A program made the position numbers and the translations under genes. Shown here piece after piece: positions 26,102-34,464 of a stretch of DNA of 64,000 bases; positions within the stretch are counted from its first letter, which is position 1, and every line of letters begins with the position of its first letter. The stretch comes from a bacterium (lineage in GTDB: Bacteria; CAIWAD01). The DNA is taken from contig JAUXWS010000013.1 of NCBI GenBank assembly GCA_030685015.1, forward strand, positions 10,936 to 74,935. Reading direction: 5' to 3'. The notes beneath the pieces were generated by a model. The model was not told the DNA's origin, made no database searches, and was given only the letters and a program-made list of their open reading frames with translations.

Positions 26102-27238
26102 TCAGATGTGTTCGTCGGGTCCGGCCGGCATCTCCCCCAGACGCTGCATGCGCAGATCGAAGCGGATCACCAGGAGCACCATCACCGCCATGATCGCCAC
26201 GGCCAGACCCACCACGCGCAGGTCATAGCGCTCCTCGGCGAACATGCTGCCCTCGCCGGGAAGGGGCACGTGCCCGGGCCGCCAGGGAATGCCGTGCTTC
26301 TTCAGCATGGCGGCGAACTTCGACGGCACGTACTTGAAGTTGATGATCGAGACGCCGTTGTCCGAGAAGTGGTGCACCACGCCCTTGGCCGGATAACTGT
26401 CGTCCTGCAGATGTCGCGTGTAACCCAGCGGGATGACGTGCGCGTTGTCCGGGTGGCCCAGGCTGACCACGCCGCCGCCGATGTTGATGTAGGCCCGGTA
26501 GCCGCGCAGGGACTCCCGCACCGCCTCCCGGTAGACCCGGATGCGTCCGTCCACCGCCTGCTCAAGCGATTCCGGATTGAGATAGCCCACGCCGTTGCGC
26601 TCGATGGCGGCCCGCACCAGGGCGCGCCCCTCGGGCGAAAGGCTGCGGCCGCGGTCGTCGGCGCCGCCGATGGAGGCGGCCACGCTGCGGAAGGTGATTT
26701 GTCCGTTGTCGACCAGCACCTTCTCCATGTCCAGCCAGGTGAAGTCGGGGTCATTGGCGCCGTACCAGGAGCTGGAGACGCTGGTGATGATGACCGGTTC
26801 CAGCTCCAACACGCGGCAGGCGGCATAGGCGGCCAGGTTGAGCCCGGGGAAGGAGCCGGTCACCCCCAGGGCCACCTTGTCGCCGCGCTCGAGGCCCGCC
26901 TCCTTGAAGATCTGGACCATCATGGCGGCGGTGTTGGGATTGGTGGTGGCCAATTTGGCCTGGTGGTTGCCGTCCGTGGAGGTGATGGGCGTGTGCTTCT
27001 GGCCGATGAGCAGCGTGCGGTCCGGGTCGTTGACCTCGTCCACGAAGGCGGCGGCGGGGGCCTTGGCGTCCCGCAGGATGCCAATCCAGCTCTCCATCAG
27101 GCGGGCGGCGGCCAGTTTCTCCTCGTGATGGGGCCGCTTGACGGGGACACGGCTGCGCTCGGCCCAGTTGTAGAGCCCGTAGGCCATCAAGGCCAGGACG
27201 ACCAGGGTCCAGATCGACTTGAGACTGGGCTTAAACAT
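26102..27238 (-). CDS. pgsW: poly-gamma-glutamate system protein PgsW
   Basis: A 378-residue membrane-anchored protein with helices near residues 10-26 and 350-368 enclosing a large extracytoplasmic domain. It matches my memory of the poly-gamma-glutamate system protein found in Gram-negative pgs loci in place of the PgsA of Bacillus. Conserved-looking blocks are VALGVTGSFPGLNLAAY, SSSWYGANDPDFTWLDME and YINIGGGVVSLG. It overlaps pgsC by eight bases. Expected to work with PgsB and PgsC in synthesis or export of the polymer. Its biochemical role is not established. Confidence 0.82.
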   Translation of the reverse strand: MFKPSLKSIWTLVVLALMAYGLYNWAERSRVPVKRPHHEEKLAAARLMESWIGILRDAKAPAAAFVDEVNDPDRTLLIGQKHTPITSTDGNHQAKLATTNPNTAAMMVQIFKEAGLERGDKVALGVTGSFPGLNLAAYAACRVLELEPVIITSVSSSWYGANDPDFTWLDMEKVLVDNGQITFRSVAASIGGADDRGRSLSPEGRALVRAAIERNGVGYLNPESLEQAVDGRIRVYREAVRESLRGYRAYINIGGGVVSLGHPDNAHVIPLGYTRHLQDDSYPAKGVVHHFSDNGVSIINFKYVPSKFAAMLKKHGIPWRPGHVPLPGEGSMFAEERYDLRVVGLAVAIMAVMVLLVIRFDLRMQRLGEMPAGPDEHI

Positions 27239-27683
27239 GGAAGATTTCCCCCCCCGTCACGAGCATGAGCAGCAGCCGCACGCAGGAGGCCACCAGCAGC
27301 AGGCAGAGCAGGGTCTTGACCACGCCCTGCTTGTCCATCCAGTTGGAGATGAGGCCGGGGATGATGAAGCCCACCGCCTGCATCTGCAAATCCACGCCAA
27401 AAAGGTCGTAGAAGGTGGACTGCCGGGAGAAGTAGCCCAGCACGAAACCGATGAGGATGGAGAGGACGAGGCGGCGCCGGCCGTAGATGAACATCACCAG
27501 GGAGAGGCCCCGGATGATGCCGAAGGTGGCGAAGCTGACAAGGAAGGTGCCCAACAGGCGCAGGGGATCGTGCATCTGCAGGGCCACGTAGCCGGGCACG
27601 ACGATGCCGCCGGCCGAGACGCCGATCACCTCCTGGAAGATCATGCTGAGGATCACTCCCAGGCCGACGCTGATTTCGATCAT
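27231..27683 (-). CDS. pgsC: poly-gamma-glutamate biosynthesis protein PgsC/CapC
   Basis: A 150-residue integral membrane protein with about five helices. It opens with the family-typical GLGVILSMIFQEVIGVSAGGIVVPGYVAL block (residues 7-35). PgsC forms the membrane synthase with PgsB. The start overlaps the pgsB stop (ATGA) and the end overlaps pgsW by eight bases, so stoichiometry is probably set by translational coupling. Length equals that of Bacillus PgsC. Confidence 0.92.
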   Translation of the reverse strand: MIEISVGLGVILSMIFQEVIGVSAGGIVVPGYVALQMHDPLRLLGTFLVSFATFGIIRGLSLVMFIYGRRRLVLSILIGFVLGYFSRQSTFYDLFGVDLQMQAVGFIIPGLISNWMDKQGVVKTLLCLLLVASCVRLLLMLVTGGEIFHV

Positions 27684-28846
27684 GCCGCACTCCTGTCGCG
27701 GAAGTAATGGGCCACCTCATGACCGCCGCCGTGGACGTTGCCGATCCCCATCACCGTCATGACGGGGAAGGGCAGGTTGATCACGGTGTTGAAGGTCAGC
27801 TCCGGATGGACCGTCCCCAGATTGACCACCTTCTCCTGGGGCAGGCCCATGCGGTAGCAGACGCCCAGCAGCTTGTCCGTCACCTCGCCGATGAGGATGA
27901 GGCGCTCCCAGGCCGTGTCCTGGTGCACCATCTCCACCAGCTGCTCGCTGCGCTCGAAGCGGTCCTTGCGGGTGTTGAGGATGAAGACGGTGGCGCCGGG
28001 GTTGTCCTGCACGCCCGTCACGCGCTGCCAGATGGCCAGCGTGCTCTCGGGGTCGTTGGCGGCCAGCGCGTTGACGAAGGTGACGTGGCGTCCCTCGTGC
28101 TCCAGGCAGTACTTCTTGAGGGCGCCGCAGTCCGGCGCCGCGCGGTACATGCCCTCCAGCGCCACCTCCCGCCCGATCCCGACCTGGGCGGCGACAGCCA
28201 GGGCCAGGGCCACGTTCTCCTTGTGCTCGATGTAACTGAAGGGGCGCATGTCCTCGTCGCTCACGTCGTGGTCGACCACCTCGTGGAGGACGGTGCCGCG
28301 CTGGGCGGCCTCCCGCTTCATCAGGGCGAAGAGCTTGTGCTCGCAGGTGAAGGCCACCTTGCCCACGGGCAGCGTGTTGCAGAGGCTGCGCGCCACGTTC
28401 TCCACGGTGGGGCCCATCTCCCGCAGGTGGTCGGGCCGGGCGTTGGTGATGACCCCGATGGTGGAGCGGACCATGCGGTGCTCGGCGATCCACTGGTACT
28501 CCGGCTGGACGGCCATGCATTCGATGACCAGGGCGCGGGGCCCACGACGGGCGGCATAGGCGACGACGCGGGTCTGCTCGATGATGTTGGCCCCGCGCGG
28601 CCGGACGATGGGAATCTCGGAGCCGTCCTCAAGGATGACCTGCGGCGCGCTGCCCGTGGTCTTGGCGATGGTGGCCAGGCCCCCCGCCCGCAGGGCGCCG
28701 GCGACCAACCGCGTGACGCTCGACTTGCCGCGGGTTCCGTTGACGTGGATGCGAATGGGAATGGAGCGGAGGTGCCGCTGATGCCGCCTATACTCGAAAA
28801 TGCCCAATGCGATGATCAACAAAAGCAGCAAAGCGATGATGGTCAT
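27680..28846 (-). CDS. pgsB: poly-gamma-glutamate synthase PgsB/CapB
   Basis: A 388-residue ATP-dependent amide ligase related to Mur ligases, with an N-terminal membrane helix (about 2-18). The P-loop HVNGTRGKSSV (34-44) is typical of CapB. ITNARPDHLREMGPT and FILNTRKDRFERS are other conserved blocks. It polymerises glutamate through gamma-carboxyl linkages. The ATG at 28846 is chosen because the hydrophobic N-terminus starts there, and the longer in-frame extension is low-complexity. First gene of a five-gene operon. Confidence 0.92.
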   Translation of the reverse strand: MTIIALLLLLIIALGIFEYRRHQRHLRSIPIRIHVNGTRGKSSVTRLVAGALRAGGLATIAKTTGSAPQVILEDGSEIPIVRPRGANIIEQTRVVAYAARRGPRALVIECMAVQPEYQWIAEHRMVRSTIGVITNARPDHLREMGPTVENVARSLCNTLPVGKVAFTCEHKLFALMKREAAQRGTVLHEVVDHDVSDEDMRPFSYIEHKENVALALAVAAQVGIGREVALEGMYRAAPDCGALKKYCLEHEGRHVTFVNALAANDPESTLAIWQRVTGVQDNPGATVFILNTRKDRFERSEQLVEMVHQDTAWERLILIGEVTDKLLGVCYRMGLPQEKVVNLGTVHPELTFNTVINLPFPVMTVMGIGNVHGGGHEVAHYFRDRSAA

Positions 28847-29162
28847 ACACGTTCCGGACTTGATCCCCCTGGCGCCTTCCGCCGGCCCAGGCCGTCTCCA
28901 CGCCAGCCTGGCGCGGGGGGGATGGGGGGCGGAGCATGTGAGCAAAAGCGTTCCAGCAAGCACAAATCAAGCCAGAACAGCTTGATGACACGGTGGACAA
29001 TGTCGGAAAGATCGGCAGGCGAAGCATCAGGCCCCTGCGGGCAATTCCCCATGTCTATCAACCAGTTGACTGGAACAAGATCCTGATGCGTGAACGGCCC
29101 GTCCGCCGGAGGCGCCGACGGCCCCATGGATCCATGTCTGGAATTCTTGTCAGAGCGTCTGG
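28847..29162. promoter_or_regulatory. upstream region of the pgs operon
   Basis: About 316 bases without a convincing gene, presumably containing the leftward pgs promoter. An in-frame extension of pgsB runs through its first 117 bases but looks non-coding. I see no clear promoter motif. It abuts the second copy of the hairpin repeat. Confidence 0.35.
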
Positions 29163-29323
29163 CAGCCTGTCAGGCTTGGACCTTCGCTGGGATTCGCGCA
29201 CATCTCGAGACCGGTCTTACGAAGATTTCGCGGCGCATACTGGTGGTATGTGCGAGAAAGCTGCGGAGCATCCAGGCCGATTGAGGCGATGAGGACCACG
29301 AGGTGTCCAAACCCGACAATCAG
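29163..29323. repeat. 161-bp imperfect hairpin repeat, copy 2
   Basis: Read on the minus strand this aligns end to end with the element at 11665-11826. Shared blocks include TGTCGG near the start, CATCGCC-CAATCGG, the loop block ACCACCAGTATGC followed by GCGAAA, then GCGCGAATCCCA and a CCAAGCC...GACAGGCTG end. One end has decayed (CCGACAATCAG instead of CCGACAGGCTG). The length differs by one base. It lies next to a member of a second repeat family. Confidence 0.7.
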
Positions 29324-29435
29324 TGGACAGAATCTCGTGGAAAGGTCGGGTGATGAAGCCACCACACCGGCCATCGCAAAGCCGCTGACCCGCTGGCGCA
29401 GGGGTGCTTGGTCAAGCGGCAGCAACGCGGCGTTG
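29323..29435. repeat. second repeat family, copy 1 (degenerate)
   Basis: About 113 bases starting GTGGACAGAATCTCGTG and ending GCAACGCGGCGTTGG. These resemble the block 43615-43727, which starts GTGGACCGATTCTCGTG and ends GCAACGCGGCGATGG. Matching interior blocks include GTCGG-TGATGA, C-GGCGCAG and GTCAAG. The reverse-strand translations also match (AALLPLDQAPLR against AALPRLDAAPLR), so it may descend from coding DNA. Confidence 0.5.
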
Positions 29436-29574
29436 GCCCGCCGGCTGCGGGAAAGCCATTGTCGGATTGACACTTGGCCTTATCTTTGCGTTGGTCTCAA
29501 CTGGCGCCGGAACGCCGGCCCTCGCCACGGACCGGCCGACGGGCGCGGCGCGACAGAAAAGGATATGGGATCTC

Positions 29575-31302
29575 ATGGCGGTCAAGATGTCAGGAGTGGT
29601 CCAAGGGGTCCATCGCGGCTTGCTGCTGCTCTTCCTCTTGGCCACAGCCGCTTTCGCCATGCCCGTTCCGGCCCCGCCCAGCCAACCTGTTCCCGTGGGA
29701 TACCTGGCGGACCGCACGGGGCAGCGCGACGACGCCCTGCTCTGCTACCACGCCGACGCCGCCTACTTCGTCAAGCTGCCCCATCCCCTCTTCGGCAACC
29801 AAGGCCTCCTCTACCAGCGGGTCACCCCCGGCGCCTCCGGCCACATGAACGCCTTCGAACTTCGTCTTTACAACAACTATCCAGGCTCGGTCCGCCATGT
29901 GGGCATCCTCAGCCTGACCGTCCACCGGCGCGTGGGCGGCCTGCCCGGACCCTTCGAGCAGATGGTCAGCCTGGACGCCGACACGGTGGGCAACACCATC
30001 CTCACCCTGCCGCTGGACACACCCTTCCCCTTCTCCCTGGGCGAGGAGTTCTATCTCGGCCTGGCCTTCCAGCCGGCCGCCTCCGTGGACACGGTGGCCT
30101 ATGTCACGGCCTCCCTGGGCAGCTACAGCGGACACTCCTTCTTCCTCATGAGCAACCAGGTGATGTGGTGGGGGGATCAGCTGGGCACGCCCTTCGGCGA
30201 CATGCATTACTGCGCCGACGTGTGGCTGGACAACACGCAGGCCCATCTGCACTTCCCCTGGACCCAGCTGGACCTGGGTCGCGGCCGGGCGGGACACCCC
30301 CTGGAGCTGGAGGTGCCGCTCATCAACCAGGGCACCGGTCCGCTCATCGTCAACCAGGCCAGTGTGGCCGGACCGGACTGGTCCTGCCGCTTGGTGGGTC
30401 CGGACAGCCTCATGCCGCCCGACACGCTGCTGCTCTGCCTCGCCTGGAACGCCCCCCAGGTGGACACCGTCTCCACCAGCCTGCTCACGCTGCAGAGCAA
30501 CGCCGCCAACGAGGCCAACCGGCAGCTGACCTTGAACGCCGCCTCCAGCACGGCCGACCTGCTGCTGGCCGATTGGGACGAGTGGGACGTGGCCACGGCG
30601 CAGCTGGGGGCCGAGGGTCCGGCCACCGGCAACTGGAGCCTCTACCGCGGCCTGGGCCGCCCGGAACCGTTCATGGGGCACAGCATGCCGGCCGGCGGCC
30701 TTGTCGTCCAGGACATCCTTTACCTGCGCGGCCTGTTCCTGAGGCAGGGCGACCAGTTGCGCCTGCGCTGGGCCCAGTACCAGCGCAACCGCAGCGCCAT
30801 GGTGCAGCATGCGCTGGCTTGGCGGGATCCCCTCACCGCGCAGTGGCAGGTCCTGGCCGAGCCGGATCTGGGCAGTCCGGATTGGCTCGGTCCGGAAGGG
30901 GAGTGGTTCACCGTGCCCTGGCACACCTGGACCGCCCCCAGCACGGGTCTGCATGATCTGGGTCTGCTCTATGGCGGGACCAACGCGGTGGACATGTGGT
31001 TCATCGACGACCTCGAGGTTGATCTGCTCGCCCCGATCCAGGCGCCGGAGCTGCGCATCCACGCCTTCTGCGGTCATGCCCTCCTTCTGTGGAATCCCGT
31101 GCTGGGGGCCGAGTACTACCGCATCGAGCGGGTGGACCGCACGCCCCATCAGGTGCTGGGCCACACCGCGACCTGCGCCTGGACCCATCGCCACGCCCTG
31201 CGGCTGGGCCGCGCCCAGTACCGGGTGATCGCTGTGGGCCGGGACGAGGCGGGAGCGCCGCCGCCGCCCATGCCCGTCATGTGGGAAGCGGAGGATCCGT
31301 GA
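29575..31302 (+). CDS. secreted multidomain protein with C-terminal FnIII-like module
   Basis: A 575-residue protein with a signal peptide (about 14-32, LLLLFLLATAAFAMP). No named family is recognised overall. Residues about 30-220 are a beta-rich N-terminal domain. Next comes an Ig-like segment with the 'choice-of-anchor' flavour (VPLINQGTGPLIVNQ..., about 235-320) and a jelly-roll-like stretch. The last 95 residues read like a fibronectin type III module (LRIHAFCGHALLLWNPVLG). No T9SS C-terminal domain is visible. The ATG at 29575 is chosen for the signal peptide, and 29587 is an alternative. The stop shares one base with the epimerase start. Confidence 0.6.
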   Translation: MAVKMSGVVQGVHRGLLLLFLLATAAFAMPVPAPPSQPVPVGYLADRTGQRDDALLCYHADAAYFVKLPHPLFGNQGLLYQRVTPGASGHMNAFELRLYNNYPGSVRHVGILSLTVHRRVGGLPGPFEQMVSLDADTVGNTILTLPLDTPFPFSLGEEFYLGLAFQPAASVDTVAYVTASLGSYSGHSFFLMSNQVMWWGDQLGTPFGDMHYCADVWLDNTQAHLHFPWTQLDLGRGRAGHPLELEVPLINQGTGPLIVNQASVAGPDWSCRLVGPDSLMPPDTLLLCLAWNAPQVDTVSTSLLTLQSNAANEANRQLTLNAASSTADLLLADWDEWDVATAQLGAEGPATGNWSLYRGLGRPEPFMGHSMPAGGLVVQDILYLRGLFLRQGDQLRLRWAQYQRNRSAMVQHALAWRDPLTAQWQVLAEPDLGSPDWLGPEGEWFTVPWHTWTAPSTGLHDLGLLYGGTNAVDMWFIDDLEVDLLAPIQAPELRIHAFCGHALLLWNPVLGAEYYRIERVDRTPHQVLGHTATCAWTHRHALRLGRAQYRVIAVGRDEAGAPPPPMPVMWEAEDP

Positions 31303-32279
31303 TGACCTGTCAGGGCGGAACCGTGTTGGTGACCGGCGCCGGCGGATTCATCGGCCGCCACCTCTGCCGACGCCTGGTGAAGGAGGGCGCCCGTCTGCGC
31401 GTGCTGCTGCGCTACACCTCGCAGCCGGTGGCGAGCCAGCTGCCGGCCGACCTGCTGGAGCAGGCGGAGATCCACCGCGGCGACATCAGCGACCGCGCCC
31501 TCCTGCGCCGCGCCATGGAGGGCGCGGACATCGTCTTCCATCTGGCCGCGCTGGTGGGCATCCCCCATTCCTACGCCTGTCCGGCCGAGGTCTTCCGCGT
31601 GAACGCGGGCGGAACCCTGGCCCTGCTCGAGGCCGCCCGCGAGGCGGGACCGGGCCGCGTGGTGATCACCTCCACCAGCGAGGTCTACGGCAGCGCCCGC
31701 CTCGTCCCCATGCCGGTGGACCATCCCCTGGCGGCCCAGTCGCCCTACGCCGCCTCGAAGATCGCCGCCGACCAGCTGGCCCTCTCCTACCACTGCTCCT
31801 TCGGGCTGCCCGTGGCCGTGCTGCGTCCCTTCAACACCTATGGTCCCGGCCAGAGCGGACGCGCCGTCATTCCGGCCATTCTCGGCCAGGCCCTGGCGGG
31901 TTCCACCATCCGGCTGGGCGAGACCGCCTCCACGCGGGATTTCAACTACGTGGCCGATACAGTGGAGGCCTTCCTCGCCGCCGGCCTCCGCCCCGCGGCC
32001 CTGGGCCGTGTCACCACCTATGGCAGTGGCCGGGAGACGTCGATCATGGACGTGGTGCGCCTGGCCGAGAAGCTGGTGGGACGGCCTTTGCAGGTGGAGT
32101 GCCGCGCGGAGCGGAAACGTCCGGCGGCCAGCGAGGTGGAGCGCCTCTGCTGCGATCCGGAACCCGCCCGCCGCGTGCTGGGCGTGACCGCCCGCGTTCC
32201 TCTCGAGGAGGGCCTGCGTCTCACGCTGGAATGGTTGCGCGAGCAGGGGCTGCGGCCGGGAGGCTCCTTTGACACCTGA
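31302..32279 (+). CDS. NAD-dependent epimerase/dehydratase, LegB-like
   Basis: A 325-residue extended short-chain dehydrogenase that acts on nucleotide sugars. The Rossmann motif TGAGGFIG is at 11-18, the TSTSEVYG block at 123-130 and the catalytic YxxxK at Y149-K153 (SPYAASKIAAD). PFNTYGPGQSGRAVIPAI follows the pattern of NAD-dependent 4,6-dehydratases such as LegB of the legionaminic acid pathway. A related GDP- or UDP-sugar epimerase cannot be excluded. Starts in TGATG overlap with the secreted-protein gene. No other nonulosonic acid genes are nearby. Confidence 0.82.
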   Translation: MTCQGGTVLVTGAGGFIGRHLCRRLVKEGARLRVLLRYTSQPVASQLPADLLEQAEIHRGDISDRALLRRAMEGADIVFHLAALVGIPHSYACPAEVFRVNAGGTLALLEAAREAGPGRVVITSTSEVYGSARLVPMPVDHPLAAQSPYAASKIAADQLALSYHCSFGLPVAVLRPFNTYGPGQSGRAVIPAILGQALAGSTIRLGETASTRDFNYVADTVEAFLAAGLRPAALGRVTTYGSGRETSIMDVVRLAEKLVGRPLQVECRAERKRPAASEVERLCCDPEPARRVLGVTARVPLEEGLRLTLEWLREQGLRPGGSFDT

Positions 32280-32685
32280 GCCCCCCCCTCCGCGCGACCG
32301 CTTGATCGGCGTCGGGTGCGACACGGAGGAGCGAAGCCGGCTGGAGGGCGTCCTGGCGCGCGACCCCGCCTTCCTGGGCCGCTGGTTCACGGCGAAGGAG
32401 CAAGAGGCGATCGCCCGCGCGGCGGACGGCCCGGGCCTGGCCCTCCGCCTCTTCTGCCTGAAGGAGGCGGCGGTCAAGGCCCTGTGGCGGCACATCCCCC
32501 TGGGCATCTCCCGCATCGAAGCTCTGCCGGCGCCGGAAGGCTACCGGCTGTGCGCGCTCGATCCACGGACGGCCACCCTCCGCCTGGACGGCCACTGCCA
32601 GGCGGATGCCCGGCATGCCTGGGCCGAGGTGCTGGCCTTCCACTCCCCCGCCGCGGCGTCAGCCGGCGGGGAAACCCAGGCGTGA
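32269..32685 (+). CDS. holo-[acyl-carrier-protein] synthase-like 4'-phosphopantetheinyl transferase
   Basis: A 138-residue protein that should move the phosphopantetheine arm of CoA to a carrier protein. The magnesium-binding D18 in IGVGCDTEERSR and the E66/K70 pair in FCLKEAAVKAL match the AcpS/Sfp superfamily. The start is a TTG at 32269 with GGGAGG ideally spaced upstream, overlapping the preceding gene by 11 bases. No ATG is available before the fold begins. The short length fits AcpS, but the N-terminus reads a little unlike E. coli AcpS, so it may be a secondary enzyme. It converges on pgi with a 27-base overlap. Confidence 0.72.
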   Translation: MTPEPPPPRDRLIGVGCDTEERSRLEGVLARDPAFLGRWFTAKEQEAIARAADGPGLALRLFCLKEAAVKALWRHIPLGISRIEALPAPEGYRLCALDPRTATLRLDGHCQADARHAWAEVLAFHSPAAASAGGETQA

Positions 32686-34047
32686 GCTGCGCGCGGCACC
32701 GCCGGCCGTGAAGCCGGGGCGGCCCATGCGGCCATAGGTGAGCAGCTTGCCCGCCTCCACGCCCGGTTGGTCGAAGGTGTTGATGTCGAGCAGCTCGCCG
32801 TTGACGAAGGTCTCCAGCATGAAGAACTGGAAGAGCTGGCCCAGCCAGTAGGCGTCCAGCGAGGGCAGGCTGATCGTGCGGCTGCCGCGGCCCGCCTCGC
32901 GCAGGGCCTCGGCTGTGCTTTCCTGCTCCGCGTTGATCAGCTCCCCCAGGTCGTGCCCGCCCAGGTAGGCGATCTCCTCGTCCCCGGGGTAGACGGCGGG
33001 AATGGGGCTGGGGCCGGCGAACCGCTCCAGGCGCAGGAAGCTCACCAGTTTGTCGGCGGGCCCCTCCATGAAAAGCTGGAGGAGGCTGTGCTGGTCCGCC
33101 GCGCCCAGCGCGCCCAGCGGCGTGCTGCCGGCATGGACGAGGTGCCCCTGGCGGTCCGTCCGCTTGCCCAGCGACTCCCCCCACAACTGCACGTACCAAT
33201 TGGCCACGTAGCGCAGTCGGCGCGAGTAGGGCATGATGACATGCACGGCGCCCAGGCGGCCGAACCAGAGCCAGGCGGCGGCGGCGGCGGTCAAGAGCCG
33301 GTTGTCCGGCAGGGGCCGCGTCACGACATCAAGGGTGAGGGCCTCGGCGCCGGCGAGGAGGGCCTCCGTGTCCAGGCCCAGCATGGCGGCGGGAAAGAGG
33401 CCGACATTGGTGAGGAGGGAGAAGCGTCCGCCCGTGCGCGGCGGAATGTCGAGCACGGCCAGCCCCTCCCGGGCGGCGATGCGTTGGAGCAGACCCTGGC
33501 CGGCGTCGGTGGTGACGACCAGGTGCTCGCGCCAGGCGGCGCCCAGCCGCTGCTCCAGCCAGGCGCCGACCGCCATGAAATTGGCCGCCGTCTCCGCCGT
33601 GGTGCCGGACTTGCTCACGATGTTGACCAGGGTCCTGGCCGGTTCCAGGCAGGCCAGGGTCTCGCGCAGGGTATCGGGGTCGCTGTTGTCCAGGACATGG
33701 AAACGGGGCCGTCCGCCGCGCAGCTCGGGTCGATCATTCCACCAGCCGTGACAGAGAGCGGCCTGGATGGCAATGGTGCCCCAGGTGCTACCGCCAATTC
33801 CGATGAGCAGGAAATCCTCGAAGCGGCCGGCCAGGCGCTCGGCCAGAGCCCGGCCCTGCGCCGCCTCCGGTCGTCGGAAGGTATTGGCGAAGGTGCCCTC
33901 GCCGCTGTCCACCATGCGTCCCAGGAGCTGGCGGAAGTCCTCCAGGCGGGGCGCCAGCTTCGAAAACTCCTCCCGCTGCAGGCCCCGTCCGCCCGGCAGG
34001 TTGTCCGCCAGCATCAGGTCCAGATCGATCCCCAGCAAGCCGCTCAT
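32659..34047 (-). CDS. pgi: glucose-6-phosphate isomerase
   Basis: A 462-residue SIS-fold enzyme interconverting glucose-6-phosphate and fructose-6-phosphate. Sugar-phosphate loops are GIGGSTWG (83-90) and SKSGTT (145-150). The catalytic glutamate is E291 in QLWGESLGK, with H320 in GAADQHS and a C-terminal lysine in QPGVEAGK. Length fits the shorter bacterial form (about 450). Its 3' end overlaps the oppositely oriented acpS-like gene by 27 bases. Confidence 0.93.
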   Translation of the reverse strand: MSGLLGIDLDLMLADNLPGGRGLQREEFSKLAPRLEDFRQLLGRMVDSGEGTFANTFRRPEAAQGRALAERLAGRFEDFLLIGIGGSTWGTIAIQAALCHGWWNDRPELRGGRPRFHVLDNSDPDTLRETLACLEPARTLVNIVSKSGTTAETAANFMAVGAWLEQRLGAAWREHLVVTTDAGQGLLQRIAAREGLAVLDIPPRTGGRFSLLTNVGLFPAAMLGLDTEALLAGAEALTLDVVTRPLPDNRLLTAAAAAWLWFGRLGAVHVIMPYSRRLRYVANWYVQLWGESLGKRTDRQGHLVHAGSTPLGALGAADQHSLLQLFMEGPADKLVSFLRLERFAGPSPIPAVYPGDEEIAYLGGHDLGELINAEQESTAEALREAGRGSRTISLPSLDAYWLGQLFQFFMLETFVNGELLDINTFDQPGVEAGKLLTYGRMGRPGFTAGGAARSSRLGFPAG

Positions 34048-34074
34048 GCGAGTCCTCCCAATTCATCCGCCGCC

Positions 34075-34106
34075 AAGAAAAAGCCACCCTGGGGGTTCAG
34101 GGTGGC
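34075..34106 (-). terminator. rho-independent terminator
   Basis: On the minus strand GCCACCCTG (34098-34106, read in reverse) pairs with CAGGGTGGC (34083-34091) in a perfect 9-bp stem with a 6-base loop, followed by TTTTTCT (34076-34082). It ends transcription of the zinc-ribbon gene just before pgi, which must then have its own promoter in the 28 bases that remain, or depend on readthrough. Confidence 0.88.
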
Positions 34107-34176
34107 TTGTCGCACTTATCTCGTGCCGCAGTCCAAAGGTGCGGCGACGTGGGTCGTCATGATGACACCCGAATGG

Positions 34177-34347
34177 TCAGATCTTCTTGGGCGTTTTCTC
34201 CTCGGCCGGCAGGATTTTGTACATGCCGGCGCCGCAGGCGCTGCAGTTGCCCTTCACGGCGTTGCGGCCGTTCTTCATGGCCAATTGGACCACATCCTTC
34301 ATGTCACGATGAGCGCGGCAACGCATGCAATAGCCAGAGTGCGACAT
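34177..34347 (-). CDS. DUF5679-type zinc-ribbon small protein
   Basis: A 56-residue protein with two CxxC pairs, C7/C10 (YCMRCR) and C35/C38 (NCSACG). These are separated by the typical KNGRNAVKG stretch, and the pattern fits the DUF5679 zinc ribbon. Function unknown; such ribbons often bind nucleic acid or serve as small metal-binding scaffolds. The ATG at 34347 follows GGGAGGG, and the in-frame ATG at 34374 lacks a ribosome site. It is probably a single-gene transcript ending at the terminator at 34075-34106. Confidence 0.8.
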   Translation of the reverse strand: MSHSGYCMRCRAHRDMKDVVQLAMKNGRNAVKGNCSACGAGMYKILPAEEKTPKKI

Positions 34348-34464
34348 AAGCCCTCCCTTGTTGATCGCCGTCACAAACTAGGGATTTCCTGCACAAATTC
34401 TCAAAGCAAAAATCGCCTATTTGAAGCTGGCCAGACTGGGCGCGGTTTCCCCACCCGGCCCGCC

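Noticed and set aside
29090-29284. Small open frame inside hairpin repeat copy 2 with a look-alike near 11614-11931
   Set aside because: The protein similarity follows from DNA similarity of the repeat. No ribosome site, and the frame is broken at different places in the two copies.
29404-29574. N-terminal extension of the secreted protein to 29404, giving a second signal-like stretch
   Set aside because: It begins inside the degenerate repeat, has no ribosome site, and would put two signal peptides in series. The ATG at 29575 gives a normal signal peptide.
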